NCBI GenBank assembly: GCA_026001225.1
Contig: BNZQ01000019.1
Location: forward strand, 1 to 34,921
Direction of reading: 5' to 3'
Length of the DNA stretch: 34,921 nucleotides
Source of the DNA: Clostridia bacterium
GTDB lineage: Bacteria; Bacillota; Clostridia; Christensenellales; DUVY01
Below are positions 14,617 through 23,188 of this stretch, one piece after another. Every line of letters starts with the position of its first letter. Within the stretch, counting starts at the first letter, position 1. The translations under genes were made by a program, and so were the position numbers. The notes under the pieces were generated by a model. That model was not told the DNA's origin. It saw only the letters and a list, made by a program, of their open reading frames with translations, and ran no database searches.

Positions 14617-17190
14617 ATGATGTCTAAAAATGATTTATTAGTTCTCATCGACGGCAACAGCCTGCTCAATCGGGCGTATTACGCGTTGCCGCCGCTCGTC
14701 ACCAAAACGGGGGCGCACACCGGCGCGGTTTACGGCTTCTGCACCATGTTGGTCAAGGCCCTGACCGAATTGAAGCCCTCTCATTTAATCGTCACGTTCG
14801 ACCTCGCCGCGCCGACGTTTCGCAAGCAGCTCTATCCCGACTACAAGGCGCAGCGCAAAAAGATGCCCGACGAATTGGCGTCCCAACTGCCGGTCTTAAA
14901 GAAACTGCTCGGCGACATGAAATTTAAAATAGCCGAGCGCGAGAGCTTCGAGGCGGACGACGTGATCGGAACGCTTGCGAAATCCATGGGCATGAAAAGC
15001 GTGATCGTGACGGGCGACCGCGACGCGTTTCAACTGATCGACGACAGGATTTCGGTTTGGCTGACGCGACGCGGCGTCACCGATATTGCGGTCTACGGCG
15101 AAGCCGCCCTGTTTGCGGAATACGGTTTAAAGCCCTCTCAAATCGTCGATTTAAAGAGTCTGATGGGAGACGCGTCCGACAATATTCCGGGTGTCTCCGG
15201 CGTGGGCGAAAAAACCGCTTTGTCCCTGATCCAAAAATACGGCTCGCTGGACGGCGTCTACGCGCACGTAGGAGAGATCGGCGGAAAATTGCGCGAACGC
15301 CTTGACGCCGAGCGCGGGGAGGCCTATTTATCCTATCGGTTGGCGACAATTAAAACCGACGTTGAACTCGGGGATTGCGCCTTGCCGGACTGCAGCGCGA
15401 ATTTTCCGTTTGCGTCCGCCTTGCGCGAGCGGTTTCGCGAATTGGAATTTTCCAGCCTGATCAAACGTGACGCGCTGTTTACGGACGGCGGCGCGCCCGA
15501 ACCTCCCGCGCCGAAGAAAGAAACCATACAGGTTTCGGTCACGATGCTTGAAAAACCGGAGGAATTGCGCGCTATCGCCGATTTGATTCTCAATCTCGGC
15601 GCGGATACCGCGTTTTGGTTCGGCGAGGACTTCGGTTTCGCCTTTGATCCGAACGTGGAATATAAGGTCAAATTGAACTACGATTTGCTGTCGACGGGAT
15701 TGGATCTGGCTGAAGCGCTGCAAATTCTGCGGCCCGTTTTGGAGAATCCCGATATCGTCAAAACGGTTTTTTGTTTAAAGGACGCGCGGCATATGCTGGC
15801 GGGCTACGGCGCGGCTTTGGAAAACGGCTTTGACTTGCAGCTTGCGCAATACGTCATAGAGTACGGTGTGCCGCACGACGGCGCGGAAGCTCTTTTGGCG
15901 CATTACGGCGAAACGCCCGGCGCGGCGCGGCTTTTGCGCTTAAAGACCTCCTTACAAAATTCCTTGGCGGCGGGCAATTTCGGCGACCTTTACGCTATGG
16001 AATTAAAGCTTTCCGGCGTGCTGTTCGACATGGAGGTTCAAGGTTTTCAAATCGATTTGGCGGCGCTCGACGACCTATCGGGCAAATATTTATCGGAAAT
16101 CAACCGTTTAACCGAAAAGATTTACGAATTGGCGGGGCAGAGGTTCAACCTTAATTCCCCGAAGCAGCTCGGCGAGGTGCTGTTCGACAAGCTGAAACTG
16201 ACCGCGCAGGGTAAGACCAAGAGCGGCTATTCGACCGCCGCCGACGTGTTGGCCGAATTGGAAAACGAGCATCCGGTCGTCGAACAAATCCTGCGCTATC
16301 GCATAGTGTTCAAGCTGTATTCGACCTACGTCGAGGGCTTAAAGCGCGTCGCCGATCGGCAAGGCGTGGTGCGCACGTCCTTCAAACAGGCGGTGACCAG
16401 CACGGGCCGCCTGTCCAGCGCGGAGCCGAATTTGCAAAATATTCCCGTGCGCACGGATGAGGGCAGGGAGCTGCGCCGCTTGTTCCGCGCTCGCCCCGGC
16501 AATATTCTGCTCGCGGCGGACTACTCTCAGATCGAGCTGCGCCTGCTCGCGCATTTTTCGAACGAGCCGCGCTTGATCGAGGCTTATCGACACGGCGCGG
16601 ATATTCACAAGGAGACGGCGGCGAAGATTTTCAACGTCAAGCTCGATTCGGTGACGGTGGAGATGCGCCGCGCGGCCAAGGCGGTCAATTTCGGCGTGAT
16701 CTACGGGATCAGCGGTTTCGGCCTTGCTCAGGGTCTGTCGATCGGGCGCAAGAAGGCGCAGGCCTATATCGATACCTATTTTGAAACCTATCCGAAGGTC
16801 AGGGAGTATATGGACGCGAACGTGACCTACGCCAAAAAACACGGTTACATAACGACCTTTACGGGACGGATACGCCGTATTCCCGAATTGAATTCTCCGC
16901 GGGCGGCGGTGCGCAATTTCGGCGAACGCGCCGCGATGAACATGCCCTTACAGGGCAGCGCGGCCGACCTTATCAAGATCGCGATGATCAACGTTCACAA
17001 GGCCTATCGGGACGCCGGTCTGCAAGCGCGTCTGATTTTACAGGTACACGACGAATTGATCGTCGAGGCGCCGGAGGCCGAACGGGACGCCGCCGCCGAA
17101 ATTTTAAAGCGCGAAATGGAAACTGCCGCTCTGTTTAACGTTCCGATGACGGCGGATCTCGGCATAGGTAAGACGTGGTATGACTGTTAA
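14617..17190 (+). CDS. polA: DNA polymerase I, proofreading site lost
   Basis: An 857-residue DNA polymerase I for Okazaki fragment processing and repair. The 5'-3' exonuclease domain (1 to about 290) has LLVLIDGNSLLNRAYYA, ADDVIGTLA, VTGDRDAFQLID and GDASDNIPGVSGVGEKTA. The middle domain keeps the length of the 3'-5' exonuclease but lacks the DxE metal ligands (ADTAFWFGED at the corresponding place), as in Bacillus Pol I, so it should not proofread. The polymerase domain has DYSQIELRLLAHFS (from about 635), KAVNFGVIYGISGFG and QVHDELIVEA (about 809). There are two adjacent ATGs (14617, 14620) and no Shine-Dalgarno sequence; the start is preceded by a CCTTTTACCTTTTAC repeat. A palindromic element begins on its stop codon. 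Confidence 0.96.
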   Translation: MMSKNDLLVLIDGNSLLNRAYYALPPLVTKTGAHTGAVYGFCTMLVKALTELKPSHLIVTFDLAAPTFRKQLYPDYKAQRKKMPDELASQLPVLKKLLGDMKFKIAERESFEADDVIGTLAKSMGMKSVIVTGDRDAFQLIDDRISVWLTRRGVTDIAVYGEAALFAEYGLKPSQIVDLKSLMGDASDNIPGVSGVGEKTALSLIQKYGSLDGVYAHVGEIGGKLRERLDAERGEAYLSYRLATIKTDVELGDCALPDCSANFPFASALRERFRELEFSSLIKRDALFTDGGAPEPPAPKKETIQVSVTMLEKPEELRAIADLILNLGADTAFWFGEDFGFAFDPNVEYKVKLNYDLLSTGLDLAEALQILRPVLENPDIVKTVFCLKDARHMLAGYGAALENGFDLQLAQYVIEYGVPHDGAEALLAHYGETPGAARLLRLKTSLQNSLAAGNFGDLYAMELKLSGVLFDMEVQGFQIDLAALDDLSGKYLSEINRLTEKIYELAGQRFNLNSPKQLGEVLFDKLKLTAQGKTKSGYSTAADVLAELENEHPVVEQILRYRIVFKLYSTYVEGLKRVADRQGVVRTSFKQAVTSTGRLSSAEPNLQNIPVRTDEGRELRRLFRARPGNILLAADYSQIELRLLAHFSNEPRLIEAYRHGADIHKETAAKIFNVKLDSVTVEMRRAAKAVNFGVIYGISGFGLAQGLSIGRKKAQAYIDTYFETYPKVREYMDANVTYAKKHGYITTFTGRIRRIPELNSPRAAVRNFGERAAMNMPLQGSAADLIKIAMINVHKAYRDAGLQARLILQVHDELIVEAPEAERDAAAEILKREMETAALFNVPMTADLGIGKTWYDC

Positions 17191-17317
17191 AAGGCCGACA
17201 CAGACGCACCGGATTCGGGCTACGCTTGGCGCGCCGCCTCGGTCGTGTAGGTGGGTCTACACTCCCTCGGCAGTTTGTTAACTGTTGCCCGATTGCGGCG
17301 CGTCTGTGTCGGCCTTT
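17190..17317 (+). repeat. Palindromic element copy D, between polA and coaE
   Basis: The outer 18 bp (17190-17207) pair perfectly with 17300-17317. The apical hairpin is GTGTAG (17245-17250), loop GTGGGT, CTACAC (17257-17262). The core TCGGGCTACGCTTG, CTCGGTCGTGTAGG and CTACACTCCCTCGG aligns with the other copies. The outer arm GGCCGACACAGAC replaces the GGCATAGAC of copy B on both strands, which is compensatory. It starts on the last base of the polA TAA. Confidence 0.9.
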
Positions 17318-17450
17318 CGAGATGCGCGTCGGATTTGTCTGTTTTTTTATACGCCGTTCAGGTCGCGTTCCTTTTGCAAATTCCCCTCCGCCGGATGGGT
17401 GGCTAAAAATAAAGATTAAAGCGCTTGAAAAGGATAAAGAAAAAGAAACC

Positions 17451-18056
17451 ATGTTAATCGCGGTTACGGGCGGCATGGGCGGTGGGAAATCGCTGCTCGG
17501 CCAAATTTTAACGGACAAGGCGGCGGTGTACGACACCGACGAGATCGCGCGGCGTCTGCAACGGCCGGACGGCGCGGCGTACCGCTCGTTGGTCGACACG
17601 TTCGGTGCGGCATACTTCACGCCCGAATTGGACAGGGCGAAATTGGGGCGCGCGGTTTTCGCGGATAAAGCGATGCTCGCGAAATTGAACGGCATTATGC
17701 ATCCGCTGATCCGGCGGGAAATCGAGATTTTGAGCCGCGCGCATCAAGGGCCGGTCTTTGTTTTGGTGCCGCTCTTGTTTGAGTCCGAATTATCCGATTT
17801 GTTCGACGCGGTTTGGCTTGTGACGGCGGGCGAGGCAGCGCGCAAAACGCGGACGGCCGCGCGCGATCCCCGCCTGTCGGGCGCGGAGATCGACGCGCGT
17901 TTAGCCGCACAGCTTTCGGAAGCCGCGCGTTTAGAACGGTTTCACCGTGCGGCTTCCCTTGTTAGATTCCCCTCTTATAACCGAATCGTCGAAAACGACG
18001 GCACCGCGGAGGAATTCCGAGAGAGGGTTTTATCGGTTTTTCACAGTTTGTTTTAA
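17451..18056 (+). CDS. coaE: Dephospho-CoA kinase
   Basis: It phosphorylates dephospho-CoA at the 3' hydroxyl, the last step of coenzyme A synthesis. The 201-residue protein has the P-loop GGMGGGKS near the start (family usual GGIGSGKS), YDTDEIARRL, the LID-region sequence and the HPLIRREIE and PLLFESELSDLFDAVWLVT segments. I start at ATG 17451, where the family match begins; the frame runs back through the palindromic element without similarity. An AGGA lies about 15 nt upstream, too far to be a good ribosome binding site. The polA-coaE order is common in Firmicutes. Confidence 0.93.
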   Translation: MLIAVTGGMGGGKSLLGQILTDKAAVYDTDEIARRLQRPDGAAYRSLVDTFGAAYFTPELDRAKLGRAVFADKAMLAKLNGIMHPLIRREIEILSRAHQGPVFVLVPLLFESELSDLFDAVWLVTAGEAARKTRTAARDPRLSGAEIDARLAAQLSEAARLERFHRAASLVRFPSYNRIVENDGTAEEFRERVLSVFHSLF

Positions 18057-18074
18057 CGTTTTATTTTCACGACT

Positions 18075-18938
18075 TTATTCGACGGCGATTCCCGCGCTCG
18101 CGTAGCCCGCGATGGTATTGATCGGAAACGCTCCGGCCGCCGTCGCCCGAAAGACCAAGAGCAAACGCGTTTGCGCGGCGACGGGTACGGCGAGGCCCGT
18201 CAGGATGCCGCGCACGCTCGTGCCGATCGGATTGAAGCCGGGGCCGAAAGCGGGAGAAAGCGTAACGTCGGTGCCGGGAACGGGCGAAAAAATGTTGCCT
18301 GCCGTCGCCGCGTACAGCTGCGCGTGAATCTCGGCGGTCGTGCCGATCAGTTGAATTTCCGCCGCCAAGCTGAAATATGCCGAAACCGACGTGATCACAC
18401 CGTCCCTCGGCAGAGAAAACGCATAGTTGGTATTGGTGGTGGGCGAGCCGCTTAAATCGATGACCGCCCCAAGCGGCAGACCCGTGACCGCGCTGCCGAA
18501 GCCGATCAATCCCGGCGTGCCCGAAACGCCGCCCGCCAAGGTCGTCAAGACCACGGGCATTCCCGACGCGAACGGAATGATTGCGCCTTCGGCGGGGCCG
18601 GTCGGGCCCGTGGCTCCCGTCGCGCCGGCGGGGCCGATCGGCCCTATCGGGCCTGTCGCGCCCGTCAATCCAACGGGGCCTGTCGCGCCCGTCGGCCCGA
18701 TAGGGCCCGTTGAGCCTGTCGCTCCCGTCGTTCCGGTTGCTCCTGTTGCTCCGGTCGTACCGGTTGCGCCCGTCGTTCCCGTCGGGCCGATCGGCCCTGT
18801 GGGTCCGACGGGACCGGTCGGGCCCGTGGGCCCGCGGAAACGACGGCAAGGGATCGTAACGACGACGTTGCCGCAGCAACAATCATCCACAAAGCAGAAC
18901 CGGTTGCGCCTGTCGTCCTCATGATTAAATTCGCTCAT
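18075..18938 (-). CDS. Collagen-like spore surface protein, BclB-type C-terminus
   Basis: A 287-residue protein with three parts. The N-terminal 35 residues contain a cysteine cluster ([16 protein letters not shown]). Residues about 36-113 are uninterrupted GXX triplets, mainly GPT, GAT and GPI, which form a collagen triple helix and are usually O-glycosylated on Thr. Residues about 116-287, from [20 protein letters not shown] to the end, match the BclB-type exosporium C-terminal domain, which folds as a trimer. Such proteins form hair-like filaments on spores. AAGGAG lies 12 nt before the ATG. A glycosyltransferase gene lies directly upstream on the same strand. The triplet count is likely to vary between strains because the DNA is repetitive. 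Confidence 0.9.
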   Translation of the reverse strand: MSEFNHEDDRRNRFCFVDDCCCGNVVVTIPCRRFRGPTGPTGPVGPTGPIGPTGTTGATGTTGATGATGTTGATGSTGPIGPTGATGPVGLTGATGPIGPIGPAGATGATGPTGPAEGAIIPFASGMPVVLTTLAGGVSGTPGLIGFGSAVTGLPLGAVIDLSGSPTTNTNYAFSLPRDGVITSVSAYFSLAAEIQLIGTTAEIHAQLYAATAGNIFSPVPGTDVTLSPAFGPGFNPIGTSVRGILTGLAVPVAAQTRLLLVFRATAAGAFPINTIAGYASAGIAVE

Positions 18939-18955
18939 AATAAATACACTCCTTT

Positions 18956-18964
18956 TAGGTTATG
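18956..18964 (-). promoter_or_regulatory. Possible sigma-E/sigma-K -10 box of the collagen-like gene
   Basis: Read on the minus strand this is CATAACCTA, which fits the CATAnnnTA -10 pattern of the mother-cell sigma-K (and partly sigma-E). It lies about 17 nt upstream of the start codon, between the glycosyltransferase and the collagen-like gene. I could not find a matching -35 at the right spacing, so this is only a candidate. Mother-cell expression is what an exosporium protein would need. Confidence 0.3.
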
Positions 18965-19031
18965 TATTTATTAAAGACCATTAAAGTACTATTAAATACG
19001 ATGAAATTCAGAATACTTTTACAGGTAAACG

Positions 19032-20108
19032 CTATTTTTGCTTTAAACCTTTAAAATACTTTACGTTGTATAAATACGCGGGATCCTTGGGTTTGATTTT
19101 TCCGGCTTTTCGGTTCCAAAGCTCCGCGCCGACGCGGTCGCCCATACGGTCGTGGCATACGCATAGCTGTAAATACGGAATAAAATCGTAACAATCCGGC
19201 GAAGTGAAATTTTGCCTGTTGGCGCTTTTGTCGCAGGATAGAGCCGAACGATACCAATAAGCCGCTTGCTTGTATTTGCCTTCGTTCGTCAGAAATTTCC
19301 CGATCGCGCACAAAATTTCCGCGCGCGGTGCGTCGTAAATAAAGCTTTGCAGCAACGCGGCGAGAGCGTCCTCGCGGTCGCCCGCTTCGAGCAGGCATTT
19401 GGACAAATCCAAACACGCGCTGATTTTGTTTTCGACCCACGCGTCTTTTAATTGCAGAAACGCGCGGAACTCCCGGATCGCATTTTGTTTCTCGTCGGCG
19501 TACATTAATTCCCGCGCGTAATAAAACCGTTGGCGCGGTGAAAGCGTCCGGCCCGAACGGATCATTTTTTCATAGATCGCCAAATTTCGTCCGGGCAGCC
19601 CGCCGCCGGTTTTTCGGTGCTGCACCGCAATATCGCTGTAAACGATTTTGCCGGCGGGAACGATGACCTCGTGTACGGGGTCTTGCCACACAAAGCCATG
19701 CGCGCGGCGCAAGAGCCGCTCGCGGTAATAGGAAAACGTCGGGCGGCCCGCGCCGTCGAATGCGGTTTCGTATTTCATCATGACGATATCGGTAGCGGGC
19801 TGCAAACTCTCTTTTAGGGACGCGAATTTCCCGATATTTTCCTCTGTCAGAACGTCGTCGGCGTCTAACCACAGGATATAATCCATGACCGCTTGCGAAA
19901 AGGAATAGTTGCGCGCCGCCGAAAAATCGTCTATCCACTCAAAAAAACGCACTTTTTCAGAATACTTCCGTGCGATCTCTACGGTCTTATCGGTCGAACC
20001 GGTATCCACGACGATCAATTCGTCGCAAATCCGCGCGGCGCATTTCAAAACGCGTTCCAAAACCTTTTCCTCGTTTTTAACGATCATGCACAATGAAACG
20101 GTGATCAT
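19032..20108 (-). CDS. Family 2 glycosyltransferase with TPR-like C-terminal half
   Basis: A 358-residue GT-A fold enzyme of the SunS-like group. Near the N-terminus are SLCMIVKNEEKVLERVL and VVDTGSTDKTVEIA, then the metal-binding DxD region ILWLDADDVL and the motif QDPVHEVI. Residues about 200-350 are helical with repeated A-rich segments of TPR type (CLDLSKCLLEAGDREDALAAL, GKYKQAAYWYRSAL). No transmembrane segment is seen, so it is probably cytoplasmic. It lies 93 nt upstream of the collagen-like gene on the same strand, and such pairs are common in spore formers. I infer that it glycosylates the Thr-rich collagen stalk. A -10 box lies 8 nt before the ATG, and there is no Shine-Dalgarno sequence. 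Confidence 0.88.
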   Translation of the reverse strand: MITVSLCMIVKNEEKVLERVLKCAARICDELIVVDTGSTDKTVEIARKYSEKVRFFEWIDDFSAARNYSFSQAVMDYILWLDADDVLTEENIGKFASLKESLQPATDIVMMKYETAFDGAGRPTFSYYRERLLRRAHGFVWQDPVHEVIVPAGKIVYSDIAVQHRKTGGGLPGRNLAIYEKMIRSGRTLSPRQRFYYARELMYADEKQNAIREFRAFLQLKDAWVENKISACLDLSKCLLEAGDREDALAALLQSFIYDAPRAEILCAIGKFLTNEGKYKQAAYWYRSALSCDKSANRQNFTSPDCYDFIPYLQLCVCHDRMGDRVGAELWNRKAGKIKPKDPAYLYNVKYFKGLKQK

Positions 20109-20116
20109 GATTATTT

Positions 20117-20122
20117 ATTATA
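20117..20122 (-). promoter_or_regulatory. -10 box of the glycosyltransferase gene
   Basis: On the minus strand a perfect TATAAT ends 8 nt before the ATG at 20108, giving a predicted leader of 0-3 nt. No good -35 is visible at 16-18 bp; TTGCAC lies at 20 bp. Confidence 0.45.
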
Positions 20123-20178
20123 TGTTTGCGCCGAGCCTCTTGGTGCAAGGGCGCCGTTGTCAGGGCGACAAGCATTTG

Positions 20179-20274
20179 CTTTATGGATTGAGGGGAGGTC
20201 GGTATCGGAGGAGTGCAACGCGCTGAAAGGGTGTCCTGCAGAGGGACGCGAAGCGGCCCGCGGAAGCGCAACCG
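20179..20274 (+). repeat. 95-bp dispersed repeat, copy 1
   Basis: It aligns over its full length with the reverse complement of 32139-32232. Shared blocks are CTTTATGGATTGA, GTATCGG, TGCAACGCGCT, CAGAGGGACG and AAGCGGCCCGCGGAA. The inner part (TGTC...CAGAGGGACG...AACCG) also resembles the TGTCATTCAGAGGACG...CTCAACC sequence at 34161. Confidence 0.75.
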
Positions 20275-20394
20275 ATTCAAAAGGTTGAGATTACGACGCT
20301 TCACTATAAGTTCGGCGCCTGTACCCTGCGGGTACGCAATGACACAAAGGCGGGCCGACGCACGTTGCCCTGACCCTACGGCGTCCCTCTGAAT

Positions 20395-20556
20395 AGACTT
20401 GTTGCGAAAAGCTCCGCAGTTTTTTAACGGGCCTTGTTGTGCCTGATATTTCGCGATAAAATGCGTACGTAGCGCTGCTACGCCCACATTTTATTGCGAA
20501 AAACATACACAAAAATCCCGAGCTAAAAATTCTGCGTTTCATTTCGCAACAAGTCT
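20395..20556 (-). mobile_element. MITE copy 1 (162 bp), TSD AAT
   Basis: Terminal inverted repeats AGACTTGTTGCGAAA and TTTCGCAACAAGTCT, flanked on both sides by AAT (20392-20394, 20557-20559). The centre is an imperfect palindrome around GTAGCGCTGCTAC. It is nearly identical to the reverse complement of 28854-29016. It has no coding capacity, so it is a non-autonomous element. A 3-bp ANT-type duplication would fit an IS5/ISL2-type partner, but I cannot confirm this. Confidence 0.88.
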
Positions 20557-20650
20557 AATGACTTTCTTTACGCCGTCTTTCTCGTAACGACTTCTTTTCG
20601 TGTCCGCTAAAAAAGCAAAAGCCGCCGCCGTGACCTCGGTGCAAAAATAG

Positions 20651-20679
20651 TTGAAATATGAAAAGAAATGTGGTATAAT
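20651..20679 (+). promoter_or_regulatory. Promoter of the asp23-nusB-folD-xse unit
   Basis: TTGAAA (20651-20656), 17-bp spacer, perfect TATAAT (20674-20679). The ATG at 20687 follows after 7 nt, so the mRNA is expected to begin on the start codon. Confidence 0.8.
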
Positions 20680-20686
20680 AAATACA

Positions 20687-21010
20687 ATGGCGCGGAAAAA
20701 AGTTAACGCAGTTAAAACCGACAACCTTTTCTACGGTCGCAACGTCGTGCGGAATATCATCGCTTTGGCGGCCAAGGAGATCGGCGGCGTAGCGTCCTTA
20801 CAGGGGCGCGGTATCCGCGCGGAGTTGTTCGGAAAGAACATCAACGTGGATGTTTACCTTATCATCGAGTTCGACTATTCGATGCCCGACGTGGCATACA
20901 GGGTGCAAGAAAACATTAAGCGCTCGGTCGAAACGATGACCGAATACAAGATCGATACGGTCAACGTAAACGTCCTCGGCGTGCGGTTTCCCGGCGCGGA
21001 AGCGTCCTGA
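20687..21010 (+). CDS. Asp23/Gls24 family protein (YqhY-like)
   Basis: A 107-residue protein of the Asp23/Gls24 family. Members are small cytosolic envelope-stress or membrane-anchored scaffold proteins; YqhY in Bacillus lies in the same place, upstream of nusB and linked to acetyl-CoA carboxylase control. The matching features are VVRNIIALAAKEIGGVASLQG, an alternating beta-rich DVYLIIEFDYSMPDVAYRVQENIKRSV and the C-terminal VNVNVLGVRFP. The frame extends 12 codons upstream of the ATG at 20687, but those codons lie in the promoter, which fixes the start. It is followed by a two-helix membrane protein that may anchor it. Confidence 0.85.
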   Translation: MARKKVNAVKTDNLFYGRNVVRNIIALAAKEIGGVASLQGRGIRAELFGKNINVDVYLIIEFDYSMPDVAYRVQENIKRSVETMTEYKIDTVNVNVLGVRFPGAEAS

Positions 21011-21064
21011 ACGATCATGGTATCCCAAACAAACATATATAGACAATAAGGAGGTCAAAAAACA

Positions 21065-21835
21065 ATGAGAAGGCTGTTGCTCGTAATCCATTTTCTGATC
21101 GGGTTGGTATTCATCGCTTTCGTTATCGTGGCGTTGAATCTGCTCGATGTCAAATTCCTGAATGATCTGATGCTCAAGGTCACGGAATTTGCCGCGGATA
21201 AGCCCGACATTTTCAAGATTGTCGTTTGGGCGGTCGCCGGGCTGTTCCTTTTATTGACGGTTATTCTGTTCATCACGTGCGGACGGCGCAGGCTGAACAA
21301 GGGCAAGTACAAAACCGACGCCGCGCCCGTTCGCGATTCCGCTGCGGTAGCGCCCGCATCTCCAAGCCGCGCTTCGTATCAGTATGCGCCGCCGGCGGAA
21401 CCGGACGAGCCGCAAACCGCTTCTCGGGGCGAGGCATGGCCGGACGAGGCGTTTAAATCCGCGCCCGTTCAGGAACCGGCGTATACCGCGCCCGTCTATG
21501 CGACGCCCGAGCCGGAGGAAACCGCTTATACGGCTCCCGCAAGGGAGGAGGAAATTGTCGTGCCCGAACGCGCGGTGCGGCCTGTGGATCCCAACGAGCC
21601 TAAACTTCCGCCCAAGCAAGCGAAGCCCAAAACGGCAAAAACGACAAAAACGGCAAAAGCGGTTTTGACGGAAAAGCCGGCGCCCCAAACGGCGCCGGCC
21701 CCGAAAGCCGCTTCTAAGACGGCCGCGAAGCCCGCGGCTTCCAAAGCGAAGCCCGCGCCCGCGCCGAAAGCCTCGTCTTCCCGGTGGTGGAAGAATGATC
21801 CGACCGACAACGGAAAGCCGCCTTTCGCTCTTTAA
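21065..21835 (+). CDS. Two-TM membrane protein with Pro/Ala/Lys tail, AmaP-like N-terminus
   Basis: A 256-residue protein with two membrane segments, about residues 5-27 and 51-72, followed by a basic GRRRLNKGK stop-transfer. The rest (about 80-256) is low-complexity: first a Pro/Glu/Ala part with repeated YTAPV-like units, then a Lys/Ala/Pro part with KTAKTTKTAKA and KAAS repeats. The hairpin-like N-terminus and the place next to Asp23 recall AmaP, the Asp23 membrane anchor, but the Asp23-like domain of AmaP is missing. The basic tail could bind nucleic acid or wall polymers; that is inference. AAGGAGG 9 nt before the ATG is one of the strongest ribosome binding sites here. I cannot assign a function. 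Confidence 0.7.
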   Translation: MRRLLLVIHFLIGLVFIAFVIVALNLLDVKFLNDLMLKVTEFAADKPDIFKIVVWAVAGLFLLLTVILFITCGRRRLNKGKYKTDAAPVRDSAAVAPASPSRASYQYAPPAEPDEPQTASRGEAWPDEAFKSAPVQEPAYTAPVYATPEPEETAYTAPAREEEIVVPERAVRPVDPNEPKLPPKQAKPKTAKTTKTAKAVLTEKPAPQTAPAPKAASKTAAKPAASKAKPAPAPKASSSRWWKNDPTDNGKPPFAL

Positions 21836-21850
21836 ACGGTTGTAAAAAAT

Positions 21851-22270
21851 ATGAGTCGTAAATACGCGCGCGAGTCGGCGTTCAGATTGTTATACGGTTT
21901 TTGTGTGGCGGAAAAGGCCGATCCTGTTTTGCGCGAGGCTTTTAAGTCCGCGCCAGACATGACGGCGGACGATGCGACGTATTTCGACCGATTGACGGAC
22001 GGCGTCGCCGAAAAATATGACGAGCTTGCCGAGGCGGTCAAAAATGCGACGGAAGGATACGCGTTCGAACGCATCTATACAATCGACCGCGCGCTGTTGT
22101 TATTGGCGGCATACGAGCTAAAACATTGCCCCGACGTCGGCGCGGCGGTCATCGTGGACGAGGCCGTCGGCTTGGCGGATCAATATTCCGCCGAAAAGAG
22201 CGCGTCCTTTGTCAACGGCGTGTTGGCAAAGCTGATTCCCGTCTTACGGCCCGTCGGTACGGATACGTAG
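21851..22270 (+). CDS. nusB: Transcription antitermination factor NusB
   Basis: An all-helical protein of 139 residues that binds boxA with NusE/S10 and supports rRNA antitermination. The N-terminal SRKYARESAFRLLYG with its arginine-rich RNA-binding surface and the C-terminal TIDRALLLLAAYEL and VIVDEAVGLADQYSAEKSASFVNGVLAKL are diagnostic. The gap from the preceding gene is 15 nt and there is no Shine-Dalgarno sequence. Its TAG stop lies in GTAGGTCTAACTA, a 13-nt match to the apex of palindromic element B, possibly a remnant. Confidence 0.95.
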   Translation: MSRKYARESAFRLLYGFCVAEKADPVLREAFKSAPDMTADDATYFDRLTDGVAEKYDELAEAVKNATEGYAFERIYTIDRALLLLAAYELKHCPDVGAAVIVDEAVGLADQYSAEKSASFVNGVLAKLIPVLRPVGTDT

Positions 22271-22304
22271 GTCTAACTATTCAGAGTTCAAATTTTTAAA
22301 GAGG

Positions 22305-22338
22305 TACGGGGAAACTTTTTATAAAAAGTTTCCCCGTA
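22305..22338 (+). repeat. Perfect 34-nt palindrome before folD
   Basis: TACGGGGAAACTTTTT and AAAAAGTTTCCCCGTA flank a central AT with no mismatch. It ends 7 nt before the folD ATG. Related palindromes lie before pheT (12117-12153) and inside thiN (31687-31714). As RNA it would make a stable hairpin immediately upstream of the start codon, where no Shine-Dalgarno sequence exists. Confidence 0.8.
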
Positions 22339-22345
22339 ATAAAAA

Positions 22346-23188
22346 ATGTCCGCAAAACTCATCGACGGAAAAGCGTTATCCGAAAAGCTCCGCGCCGGAA
22401 TTGCGACGCGGGTTTCGGATTTAAAGCGGCGGGGCAAGGAAGTGACCTTGGCCGTCGTGATGGCGGGGAATAATCCCGCGAGCGAGGTTTACGTCCGCAA
22501 CAAAATCAAGGCGTGCGGCGACCTCGGTATCCGTTCATTGTCCTATCGGTTCCCTGAAAACGTTTCCGAAAGGGAGTTGTCCGATTTGATCGGAAAGCTC
22601 AACGCCGATCCGAGTGTGGACGGGATTTTGGTTCAGCTGCCGCTGCCGCGCGGTTTGGACGAGCAAAAATTATTAGCGGCGATCCGGCCCGAAAAGGATG
22701 CGGACGGCTTTCACAGCGTCAACGCGGGCAACCTGTTTTTGGGGCGTCCCGCCGTGCCGGCCTGCACGCCCGCAGGCATCATGGAGTTGATCAAATCGAC
22801 CGGCGTTCCGATCGCGGGCAAGCACGCCGTCGTGGTCGGCCGAAGCAATATCGTCGGCAAGCCCGTCGCGGTCATGCTGCTTGGCGAGAACGCGACGGTC
22901 ACGGTCTGCCACAGCAAGACCGCCGATTTAAAGAGCTTTACGTTAAGCGCGGATATTTTGGTCGCCGCGATCGGGCGCGGCCGTTTCATTACGGGCGACA
23001 TGGTCAAACCGGGGGCGGTTGTGATCGATGTGGGTATGAACCGCGAGGACGGGAAATTGTGCGGCGACGTGGATTTCGAATCCGCCTCGCGCGTCGCGGG
23101 ATACATAACGCCCGTGCCCGGCGGCGTCGGCCCGATGACGATCACGATGCTGTTGAATAACACGGTCGGGATAGCGGAAAGCGGATAA
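22346..23188 (+). CDS. folD: Bifunctional methylene-THF dehydrogenase / methenyl-THF cyclohydrolase
   Basis: It interconverts methylene-, methenyl- and formyl-tetrahydrofolate with NADP(H), supplying one-carbon units. The protein has 280 residues, the usual length. Visible are [15 protein letters not shown], the catalytic-domain sequence around [14 protein letters not shown] (active-site Lys), [11 protein letters not shown] (here [11 protein letters not shown]), the Rossmann motif [15 protein letters not shown] and the C-terminal [18 protein letters not shown]. The TAA stop overlaps the xseA start (TAATG), so the two are translationally coupled. Confidence 0.97.
   Translation: MSAKLIDGKALSEKLRAGIATRVSDLKRRGKEVTLAVVMAGNNPASEVYVRNKIKACGDLGIRSLSYRFPENVSERELSDLIGKLNADPSVDGILVQLPLPRGLDEQKLLAAIRPEKDADGFHSVNAGNLFLGRPAVPACTPAGIMELIKSTGVPIAGKHAVVVGRSNIVGKPVAVMLLGENATVTVCHSKTADLKSFTLSADILVAAIGRGRFITGDMVKPGAVVIDVGMNREDGKLCGDVDFESASRVAGYITPVPGGVGPMTITMLLNNTVGIAESG

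Larger units (their letters stand above)
20123..20650. other. Intergenic repeat cluster between the glycosyltransferase and asp23
   Basis: No gene is visible in this 0.5 kb. It contains a roughly 95-bp repeat (20179-20274) also found at 32139-32232; then GGTTGAGATTACGACGCTTC and GCGGGTACGCAATGACA, which recur near 24385 and 24950; and then a MITE inserted in that repeat DNA. A frame on the minus strand across 20539-20724 lacks any support. Confidence 0.7.

Noticed and set aside
3892..17317. Integron attC sites, since palindromes follow stop codons
   Set aside because: The R-box GTTRRRY and its partner are missing at the ends, and the genes between are conserved operons in one orientation, not cassettes.
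18580..18840. Short tandem DNA repeat resembling a CRISPR or satellite
   Set aside because: The repeat has 9-nt and 18-nt codon periodicity for GPT/GAT triplets and is coding; there are no spacers.
18427..18924. Plus-strand Val/Ala/Pro-rich reading frame opposite the collagen-like gene
   Set aside because: It is the mirror of the GXX triplets on the other strand; it has no ribosome binding site, and the minus-strand product has a clear family match.
20539..20724. Minus-strand 61-codon frame before asp23
   Set aside because: It overlaps the MITE end, the asp23 promoter and the asp23 start; no ribosome binding site or family match.
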